Shown: positions 49,901 to 61,900 of the stretch, one piece after another
How the letters are laid out: each line of letters opens with the position of its first letter
Position numbering within the stretch: position 1 is the stretch's first letter
Assembly (NCBI GenBank): GCA_964017155.1
Contig: OZ024857.1
Location: 260,201 to 324,200 of the forward strand
Length of the DNA: 64,000 nucleotides
Direction: 5' to 3'
From: Oasisia sp. SBJ-2009
Lineage: Eukaryota; Annelida; Polychaeta; Sabellida; Siboglinidae
The notes under the pieces: generated by a model
Database searches by the model: none
Told to the model about the DNA's origin: nothing
What the model saw: the letters and a program-made list of their open reading frames with translations, nothing else
Position numbers and translations under genes: made by a program

Positions 49901-52900
49901 TATCTTTGCTAACATTTGATACTTGATTTTGTTAATTCAATCAATTATAATCATCTTGCGCATATTAATGTTTTATATACAGCGCGTCCTAGCAGACTTT
50001 TGAGGTCGAAAAGACAGCGTGGTCGGCATAAACAAACTGTTTATCGCTCATTTCATATGCACAGCGCAGTAACATGCACCTCTTCGCTTGCGACTGGCAC
50101 AATTCGCGCTGTCTTTTCGACCTCAAAAGTTTGCCAAGACGCGCTGATTATAAAACATAAATACGCGCAAGATGATTATAATTGAATGAATTAATTTATT
50201 CAAGTATCAAATGTTGGCAAAAATACTGATATAATAGCAACATTGAGGTGGGTCCGACTTGTACATAAGTGCCAAATAGTGAAATACTGAAAACAAATTG
50301 AGAGTATACGTGCTTTTATGAGAGAGTGCGCGTGAAGTTGCGCGCCCGCAAGTGTAGGCATTGATGTACAAGTCGGGCCCACCTCAATTTTGGTATTATA
50401 ACTGTATCTTTGCCAACATTTGATACTTGATTTTGTTAATTCAATCAATTATAATCATCTTGCGCATATATATGTTTTATAACCAGAGCGTCTCAGCAGA
50501 TTTTAAGGTCGAAAAGAGAGCGTGGTCGGCATAAACAAATTGTTTATCGCTCAATTCATATGCACAGCGCAGTAACATGCACCGCTGCGCTTGCGACTGG
50601 CACAAATCGCGCTGTCTTTTCGACCTCAAAAGTTTGCCAAGACGCGCTGTTTATAAAACATAAATACGCGCAAGATGATTATAATTGAATGAATTAATTT
50701 AATCAAGTATCAAATGTTGGCAAAAATACTGATATAATAGCAACATTGAGGTGGGTCCGATTTGTACATAAGTGCCAAATAGTGAAATACTGAAAACAAA
50801 TTGAGAGTATACGTGCTTTTATGAGAGAGTGCGCGTGAAGTTGCGCGCCCGCAAGTGTAGGCATTGATGTACAAGTCGGGCCCACCTCAATTTTGGTATT
50901 ATAACTGTATCTTTGCCAACATTTGATACTTGATTTTGTTAATTCAATCAATTATAATCATCTTGCGCATATATATGTTTTATAACCAGCGCGTCTCAGC
51001 AGATTTTAAGGTCGAAAAGACAGCGTGGTCGGCATAAACACATTGTTTATCGCTCAATTCATATGCACAGCGGAGTAACATGCACCGCTGCGCTTGCGAC
51101 TGGCACAAATCGCGCTGTCTTTTCGACCTCAAAAGTTTGCCAAGACGCGCTGTTTATAAAACATAAATACGCGCAAGATGATTATAATTGAATGAATTAA
51201 TTTATTCAAGTATCAAATGTTGGCAAAAATACTGATATAATAGCAACATTGAGGTGGGTCCGACTTGTACATAAGTGCCAAATAGTGAAATACTGAAAAC
51301 AAATTGAGAGTATACGTGCTTTTATGAGAGAGTGCGCGTGAAGTTGCGCGCCCGCAAGTGTAGGCATTGATGTACAAGTCGGGCCCACCTCAATTTTGGT
51401 ATTATAACTGTATCTTTGCCAACATTTGATACTTGATTTTGTTAATTCAATCAATTATAATCATCTTGCGCATATATATGTTTTATAACCAGAGCGTCTC
51501 AGCAGATTTTAAGGTCGAAAAGAGAGCGTGGTCGGCATAAACAAATTGTTTATCGCTCAATTCATATGCACAGCGCAGTAACATGCACCGCTGCGCTTGC
51601 GACTGGCACAAATCGCGCTGTCTTTTCGACCTCAACAGTTTGCCAAGACGCGCTGTTTATAAAACATAAATACGCGCAGGATGATTAAAATTGAATGAAT
51701 TAATGTAATCAAGTATCAATTGTTGCCAAAAACACTGATATAATAGCAACATTGAGGTGTTTCCGACTTGTACATAAGTGCCAAATAGTGAAATACTGAA
51801 AACAAATTGAGAGTATACGTGCTTTTATGAGAGATTGCGCGTGAAGGTACGCGCCCGCAAGTGTTGGCACTTATGTACAAGTCGGGCCCACCTAAATTTT
51901 GGTATTATAACTGTATTTTTGCCAACATTTGATACTTGATTTTGTTAATTCAATCAATTATAATCATCTTGCGCATATTAATGTTTTATATACATAGTCT
52001 TAGCAGACTTTTGTCTTAGCAGACTTTTGAGGTCGAAAAGACAGCGTTGTCGGCATAAACAAACTGTTTATCGCTCATTTCATATGCACAGCGCAGTAAC
52101 ATGCACCTCTGCGCTTGCGACTGGCACAATTCGCGCTGTCTTTTCGACCTCAACAGTTTGCCAAGACGCGCTGTTTATAAAACATAAATACGCGCAAGAT
52201 GATTATAATTGAATGAATTAATTTAATCAAGTATCAAATGTTGGCAAAAATACTGATATAATAGCAACATTGAGGTGGGTCCGACTTGTACATAAGTGCC
52301 AAATAGTGAAATACTGAAAACAAATTGAGAGTATACGTGCTTTTATGAGAGAGTGCGCGTGAAGTTGCGCGGCCGCAAGTGTAGGCATTAATGTACAAGT
52401 CGGGCCCACCTCAATTTTGGTATTATAACTGTATCTTTGCTAACATTTGATACTTGATTTTGTTAATTCAATCAATTATAATCATCTTGCGCATATTAAT
52501 GTTTTATATACAGCGCGTCCTAGCAGACTTTTGAGGTCGAAAAGACAGCGTGGTCGGCATAAACAAACTGTTTATCGCTCATTTCATATGCACAGCGCAG
52601 TAACATGCACCTCTTCGCTTGCGACTGGCACAATTCGCGCTGTCTTTTCGACCTCAAAAGTTTGCCAAGACGCGCTGATTATAAAACATAAATACGCGCA
52701 AGATGATTATAATTGAATGAATTAATTTATTCAAGTATCAAATGTTGGCAAAAATACTGATATAATAGCAACATTGAGGTGGGTCCGACTTGTACATAAG
52801 TGCCAAATAGTGAAATACTGAAAACAAATTGAGAGTATACGTGCTTTTATGAGAGAGTGCGCGTGAAGTTGCGCGCCCGCAAGTGTAGGCATTGATGTAC

Positions 52901-55900
52901 AAGTCGGGCCCACCTCAATTTTGGTATTATAACTGTATCTTTCCAACATTTGATACTTGATTTTGTTAATTCAATCAATTATAATCATCTTGCGCATATA
53001 TATGTTTTATAACCAGAGCGTCTCAGCAGATTTTAAGGTCGAAAAGAGAGCGTGGTCGGCATAAACAAATTGTTTATCGCTCAATTCATATGCACAGCGC
53101 AGTAACATGCACCGCTGCGCTTGCGACTGGCACAAATCGCGCTGTCTTTTCGACCTCAACAGTTTGCCAAGACGCGCTGTTTATAAAACATAAATACGCG
53201 CAGGATGATTAAAATTGAATGAATTAATTTAATCAAGTATCAATTGTTGCCAAAAACACTGATATAATAGCAACATTGAGGTGTTTCCGACTTGTACATA
53301 AGTGCCAAATAGTGAAATACTGAAAACAAATTGAGAGTATACGTGCTTTTATGAGAGATTGCGCGTGAAGGTACGCGCCCGCAAGTGTTGGCACTTATGT
53401 ACAAGTCGGGCCCACCTAAATTTTGGTATTATAACTGTATTTTTGCCAACATTTGATACTTGATTTTGTTAATTCAATCAATTATAATCATCTTGCGCAT
53501 ATTAATGTTTTATATACATAGTCTTAGCAGACTTTTGTCTTAGCAGACTTTTGAGGTCGAAAAGACAGCGTTGTCGGCATAAACAAACTGTTTATCGCTC
53601 ATTTAATATGCACAGCGCAGTAACATGCACCTCTGCGCTTGCGACTGGCACAATTCGCGCTGTCTTTTCGACCTCAACAGTTTGCCAAGACGCGCTGTTT
53701 ATAAAACATAAATACGCGCAAGATGATTATAATTGAATGAATTAATTTAATCAAGTATCAAATGTTGGCAAAAATACTGATATAATAGCAACATTGAGGT
53801 GGGTCCGACTTGTACATAAGTGCCAAATAGTGAAATACTGAAAACAAATTGAGAGTATACGTGCTTTTATGAGAGAGTGCGCGTGAAGTTGCGCGGCCGC
53901 AAGTGTAGGCATTAATGTACAAGTCGGGCCCACCTCAATTTTGGTACTATAACTGTATCTTTGCTAACATTTGATACTTGATTTTATTAATTCAATCAAT
54001 TATAATCATCTTGCGCATATTAATGTTTTATATACAGCGCGTCCTAGCAGACTTTTGAGGTCGAAAAGACAGCGTGGTCGGCATAAACAAACTGTTTATC
54101 GCTCATTTCATATGCACAGCGCAGTAACATGCACCTCTTCGCTTGCGACTGGCACAATTCGCGCTGTCTTTTCGACCTCAAAAGTTTGCCAAGACGCGCT
54201 GTTTATAAAACATAAATACGCGCAAGATGATTATAATTGAATGAATTAATTTAATCAAGTATCAAATGTTGGCAAAAATACTGATATAATAGCAACATTG
54301 AGGTGGGTCCGACTTGTACATAAGTGCCAAATAGTGAAATACTGAAAACAAATTGAGAGTATACGTGCTTTTATGAGAGAGTGCGCGTGAAGTTGCGCGC
54401 CCGCAAGTGTAGGCATTGATGTACAAGTCGGGCCCACCTCAATGTTGGTATTATAACTGTATCTTTGCCAACATTTGATACTTGATTTTGTTAATTCAAT
54501 CAATTATAATCACCTTCCGCATATATATGTTTTATAACCAGCGCGTCTCAGCAGATTTTAAGGTCGAAAAGACAGCGTGGTCGGCATAAACAAATTGTTT
54601 ATCGCTCAATTCATATGCACAGCGGAGTAACATGCACCGCTGCGCTTGCGACTGGCACAAATCGCGCTGTCTTTTCGACCTCAACAGTTTGCCAAGACGC
54701 GCTGTTTATAAAACATAAATACGCGCAAGATGATTATAATTGAATGAATTAATTTAATCAAGTATCAAATGTTGGCAAAAATACTGATATAATAGCAACA
54801 TTGAGGTGGGTCCGACTTGTACATAAGTGCCAAATAGTGAAATACTGAAAACAAATTGAGAGTATACGTGCTTTTATGAGAGAGTGCGCGTGAAGTTGCG
54901 CGGCCGCAAGTGTAGGCATTAATGTACAAGTCGGGCCCACCTCAATTTTGGTACTATAACTGTATCTTTGCTAACATTTGATACTTGATTTTATTAATTC
55001 AATCAATTATAATCATCTTGCGCATATTAATGTTTTATATACAGCGCGTCCTAGCATACTTTTGAGGTCGAAAAGACAGCGTGGTCGGCATAAACAAACT
55101 GTTTATCGCTCATTTCATATGCACAGCGCAGTAACATGCACCTCTTCGCTTGCGACTGGCACAATTCGCGCTGTCTTTTCGACCTCAAAAGTTTGCCAAG
55201 ACGCGCTGTTTATAAAACATAAATACGCGCAAGATGATTATAATTGAATGAATTAATTTAATCAAGTATCAAATGTTGGCAAAAATACTGATATAATAGC
55301 AACATTGAGGTGGGTCCGACTTGTACATAAGTGCCAAATAGTGAAATACTGAAAACAAATTGAGAGTATACGTGCTTTTATGAGAGAGTGCGCGTGAAGT
55401 TGCGCGCCCGCAAGTGTAGGCATTGATGTACAAGTCGGGCCCACCTCAATGTTGGTATTATAACTGTATCTTTGCCAACATTTGATACTTGATTTTGTTA
55501 ATTCAATCAATTATAATCATCTTCCGCATATATATGTTTTATAACCAGCGCGTCTCAGCAGATTTTAAGGTCGAAAAGACAGCGTGGTCGGCATAAACAA
55601 ATTGTTTATCGCTCAATTCATATGCACAGCGGAGTAACATGCACCGCTGCGCTTGCGACTGGCACAAATCGCGCTGTCTTTTCGACCTCAAAAGGTTGCC
55701 AAGACGCGCTGTTTATAAAACATAAATACGCGCAAGATGATTATAATTGAATGAATTAATTTATTCAAGTATCAAATGTTGGCAAAAATACTGATATAAT
55801 AGCAACATTGAGGTGGGTCCGACTTGTACATAAGTGCCAAATAGTGAAATACTGAAAACAAATTGAGAGTATACGTGCTTTTATGAGAGAGTGCGCGTGA

Positions 55901-58900
55901 AGTTGCGCGCCCGCAAGTGTAGGCATTGATGTACAAGTCGGGCCCACCTCAATGTTGGTATTATAACTGTATCTTTGCCAACATTTGATACTTGATTTTG
56001 TTAATTCAATCAATTATAATCATCTTCCGCATATATATGTTTTATAACCAGCGCGTCTCAGCAGATTTTAAGGTCGAAAAGACAGCGTGGTCGGCATAAA
56101 CAAATTGTTTATCGCTCAATTCATATGCAGAGCGGAGTAACATGCACCGCTGCGCTTGCGACTGGCACAATTCGCGCTGTCTTTTCGACCTCAAAAGTTT
56201 GCCAAGACGCGCTGTTTATAAAACATAAATACGCGCAAGATGATTATAATTGAATGAATTAATTTAATCAAGTATCAAATGTTGGCAAAAATACTGATAT
56301 AATAGCAACATTGAGGTGGGTCCGACTTGTACATAAGTGCCAAATAGTGAAATACTGAAAACAAATTGAGAGTATACGTGCTTGTATGAGAGAGTGCGCG
56401 TGAAGTTGCGCGCCCGCAAGTGTAGGCATTGATGTACAAGTCGGGCCCACCTAAATTTTGGTATTATAACTGTATTTTTGCCAACATTTGATACTTGATT
56501 TTGTTAATTCAATCAATTATAATCATCTTGCGCATATTAATGTTTTATATACATAGTCTTAGCAGACTTTTGTCTTAGCAGACTTTTGAGGTCGAAAAGA
56601 CAGCGTTGTCGGCATAAACAAACTGTTAATCGCTCATTTCATATGCACAGCGCAGTAACATGCACCTCTGCGCTTGCGACTGGCACAATTCGCGCTGTCT
56701 TTTCGACCTCAACAGTTTGCCAAGACGCGCTGTTTATAAAACATAAATACGCGCAAGATGATTATAATTGAATGAATTAATTTAATCAAGTATCAAATGT
56801 TGGCAAAAATACTGATATAATAGCAACATTGAGGTGGGTCCGACTTGTACATAAGTGCCAAATAGTGAAATACTGAAAACAAATTGAGAGTATACGTGCT
56901 TTTATGAGAGAGTGCGCGTGAAGTTGCGCGGCCGCAAGTGTAGGCATTAATGTACAAGTCGGGCCCACCTCAATTTTGGTATTATAACTGTATCTTTGCT
57001 AACATTTGATACTTGATTTTGTTAATTCAATCAATTATAATCATCTTGCGCATATTAATGTTTTATATACAGCGCGTCCTAGCAGACTTTTGAGGTCGAA
57101 AAGACAGCGTGGTCGGCATAAACAAACTGTTTATCGCTCATTTCATATGCACAGCGCAGTAACATGCACCTCTGCGCTTGCGACTGGCACAATTCGCGCT
57201 GTCTTTTCGACCTCAACAGTTTGCCAAGACGCGCTGTTTATAAAACATAAATACGCGCAAGATGATTATAATTGAATGAATTAATTTAATCAAGTATCAA
57301 ATGTTGGCAAAAATACTGATATAATAGCAACATTGAGGTGGGTCCGACTTGTACATAAGTGCCAAATAGTGAAATACTGAAAACAAATTGAGAGTATACG
57401 TGCTTTTATGAGAGAGTGCGCGTGAAGTTGCGCGGCCGCAAGTGTAGGCATTAATGTACAAGTCGGGCCCACCTCAATTTTGGTATTATAACTGTATCTT
57501 TGCTAACATTTGATACTTGATTTTGTTAATTCAATCAATTATAATCATCTTGCGCATATTAATGTTTTATATACAGCGCGTCCTAGCAGACTTTTGAGGT
57601 CGAAAAGACAGCGTGGTCGGCATAAACAAACTGTTTATCGCTCATTTCATATGCACAGCGCAGTAACATGCACCTCTTCGCTTGCGACTGGCACAATTCG
57701 CGCTGTCTTTTCGACCTCAAAAGTTTGCCAAGACGCGCTGATTATAAAACATAAATACGCGCAAGATGATTATAATTGAATGAATTAATTTATTCAAGTA
57801 TCAAATGTTGGCAAAAATACTGATATAATAGCAACATTGAGGTGGGTCCGACTTGTACATAAGTGCCAAATAGTGAAATACTGAAAACAAATTGAGAGTA
57901 TACGTGCTTTTATGAGAGAGTGCGCGTGAAGTTGCGCGCCCGCAAGTGTAGGCATTGATGTACAAGTCGGGCCCACCTCAATTTTGGTATTATAACTGTA
58001 TCTTTGCCAACATTTGATACTTGATTTTGTTAATTCAATCAATTATAATCATCTTGCGCATATATATGTTTTATAACCAGAGCGTCTCAGCAGATTTTAA
58101 GGTCGAAAAGAGAGCGTGGTCGGCATAAACAAATTGTTTATCGCTCAATTCATATGCACAGCGCAGTAACATGCACCGCTGCGCTTGCGACTGGCACAAA
58201 TCGCGCTGTCTTTTCGACCTCAAAAGTTTGCCAAGACGCGCTGTTTATAAAACATAAATACGCGCAAGATGATTATAATTGAATGAATTAATTTAATCAA
58301 GTATCAAATGTTGGCAAAAATACTGATATAATAGCAACATTGAGGTGGGTCCGATTTGTACATAAGTGCCAAATAGTGAAATACTGAAAACAAATTGAGA
58401 GTATACGTGCTTTTATGAGAGAGTGCGCGTGAAGTTGCGCGCCCGCAAGTGTAGGCATTGATGTACAAGTCGGGCCCACCTCAATTTTGGTATTATAACT
58501 GTATCTTTGCCAACATTTGATACTTGATTTTGTTAATTCAATCAATTATAATCATCTTGCGCATATATATGTTTTATAACCAGCGCGTCTCAGCAGATTT
58601 TAAGGTCGAAAAGACAGCGTGGTCGGCATAAACACATTGTTTATCGCTCAATTCATATGCACAGCGGAGTAACATGCACCGCTGCGCTTGCGACTGGCAC
58701 AAATCGCGCTGTCTTTTCGACCTCAAAAGTTTGCCAAGACGCGCTGTTTATAAAACATAAATACGCGCAAGATGATTATAATTGAATGAATTAATTTATT
58801 CAAGTATCAAATGTTGGCAAAAATACTGATATAATAGCAACATTGAGGTGGGTCCGACTTGTACATAAGTGCCAAATAGTGAAATACTGAAAACAAATTG

Positions 58901-61900
58901 AGAGTATACGTGCTTTTATGAGAGAGTGCGCGTGAAGTTGCGCGCCCGCAAGTGTAGGCATTGATGTACAAGTCGGGCCCACCTCAATTTTGGTATTATA
59001 ACTGTATCTTTGCCAACATTTGATACTTGATTTTGTTAATTCAATCAATTATAATCATCTTGCGCATATATATGTTTTATAACCAGAGCGTCTCAGCAGA
59101 TTTTAAGGTCGAAAAGAGAGCGTGGTCGGCATAAACAAATTGTTTATCGCTCAATTCATATGCACAGCGCAGTAACATGCACCGCTGCGCTTGCGACTGG
59201 CACAAATCGCGCTGTCTTTTCGACCTCAACAGTTTGCCAAGACGCGCTGTTTATAAAACATAAATACGCGCAGGATGATTAAAATTGAATGAATTAATTT
59301 AATCAAGTATCAATTGTTGCCAAAAACACTGATATAATAGCAACATTGAGGTGTTTCCGACTTGTACATAAGTGCCAAATAGTGAAATACTGAAAACAAA
59401 TTGAGAGTATACGTGCTTTTATGAGAGATTGCGCGTGAAGGTACGCGCCCGCAAGTGTTGGCACTTATGTACAAGTCGGGCCCATCTAAATTTTGGTATT
59501 ATAACTGTATTTTTGCCAACATTTGATACTTGATTTTGTTAATTCAATCAATTATAATCATCTTGCGCATATTAATGTTTTATATACATAGTCTTAGCAG
59601 ACTTTTGTCTTAGCAGACTTTTGAGGTCGAAAAGACAGCGTTGTCGGCATAAACAAACTGTTTATCGCTCATTTAATATGCACAGCGCAGTAACATGCAC
59701 CTCTGCGCTTGCGACTGGCACAATTCGCGCTGTCTTTTCGACCTCAACAGTTTGCCAAGACGCGCTGTTTATAAAACATAAATACGCGCAAGATGATTAT
59801 AATTGAATGAATTAATTTAATCAAGTATCAAATGTTGGCAAAAATACTGATATAATAGCAACATTGAGGTGGGTCCGACTTGTACATAAGTGCCAAATAG
59901 TGAAATACTGAAAACAAATTGAGAGTATACGTGCTTTTATGAGAGAGTGCGCGTGAAGTTGCGCGGCCGCAAGTGTAGGCATTAATGTACAAGTCGGGCC
60001 CACCTCAATTTTGGTACTATAACTGTATCTTTGCTAACATTTGATACTTGCTTTTATTAATTCAATCAATTATAATCATCTTGCGCATATTAATGTTTTA
60101 TATACAGCGCGTCCTAGCAGACTTTTGAGGTCGAAAAGACAGCGTGGTCGGCATAAACAAACTGTTTATCGCTCATTTCATATGCACAGCGCAGTAACAT
60201 GCACCTCTTCGCTTGCGACTGGCACAATTCGCGCTGTCTTTTCGACCTCAAAAGTTTGCCAAGACGCGCTGTTTATAAAACATAAATACGCGCAAGATGA
60301 TTATAATTGAATGAATTAATTTAATCAAGTATCAAATGTTGGCAAAAATACTGATATAATAGCAACATTGAGGTGGGTCCGACTTGTACATAAGTGCCAA
60401 ATAGTGAAATACTGAAAACAAATTGAGAGTATACGTGCTTTTATGAGAGAGTGCGCGTGAAGTTGCGCGCCCGCAAGTGTAGGCATTGATGTACAAGTCG
60501 GGCCCACCTCAATGTTGGTATTATAACTGTATCTTTGCCAACATTTGATACTTGATTTTGTTAATTCAATCAATTATAATCATCTTCCGCATATATATGT
60601 TTTATAACCAGCGCGTCTCAGCAGATTTTAAGGTCGAAAAGACAGCGTGGTCGGCATAAACAAATTGTTTATCGCTCAATTCATATGCACAGCGGAGTAA
60701 CATGCACCGCTGCGCTTGCGACTGGCACAAATCGCGCTGTCTTTTCGACCTCAAAAGTTTGCCAAGACGCGCTGTTTATAAAACATAAATACGCGCAAGA
60801 TGATTATAATTGAATGAATTAATTTATTCAAGTATCAAATGTTGGCAAAAATACTGATATAATAGCAACATTGAGGTGGGTCCGACTTGTACATAAGTGC
60901 CAAATAGTGAAATACTGAAAACAAATTGAGAGTATACGTGCTTTTATGAGAGAGTGCGCGTGAAGTTGCGCGCCCGCAAGTGTAGGCATTGATGTACAAG
61001 TCGGGCCCACCTCAATGTTGGTATTATAACTGTATCTTTGCCAACATTTGATACTTGATTTTGTTAATTCAATCAATTATAATCATCTTCCGCATATATA
61101 TGTTTTATAACCAGCGCGTCTCAGCAGATTTTAAGGTCGAAAAGACAGCGTGGTCGGCATAAACAAATTGTTTATCGCTCAATTCATATGCAGAGCGGAG
61201 TAACATGCACCGCTGCGCTTGCGACTGGCACAATTCGCGCTGTCTTTTCGACCTCAAAAGTTTGCCAAGACGCGCTGTTTATAAAACATAAATACGCGCA
61301 AGATGATTATAATTGAATGAATTAATTTAATCAAGTATCAAATGTTGGCAAAAATACTGATATAATAGCAACATTGAGGTGGGTCCGACTTGTACATAAG
61401 TGCCAAATAGTGAAATACTGAAAACAAATTGAGAGTATACGTGCTTTTATGAGAGAGTGCGCGTGAAGTTGCGCGCCCGCAAGTGTAGGCATTGATGTAC
61501 AAGTCGGGCCCACCTAAATTTTGGTATTATAACTGTATTTTTGCCAACATTTGATACTTGATTTTGTTAATTCAATCAATTATAATCATCTTGCGCATAT
61601 TAATGTTTTATATACATAGTCTTAGCAGACTTTTGTCTTAGCAGACTTTTGAGGTCGAAAAGACAGCGTTGTCGGCATAAACAAACTGTTTATCGCTCAT
61701 TTCATATGCACAGCGCAGTAACATGCACCTCTGCGCTTGCGACTGGCACAATTCGCGCTGTCTTTTCGACCTCAACAGTTTGCCAAGACGCGCTGTTTAT
61801 AAAACATAAATACGCGCAAGATGATTATAATTGAATGAATTAATTTAATCAAGTATCAAATGTTGGCAAAAATACTGATATAATAGCAACATTGAGGTGG

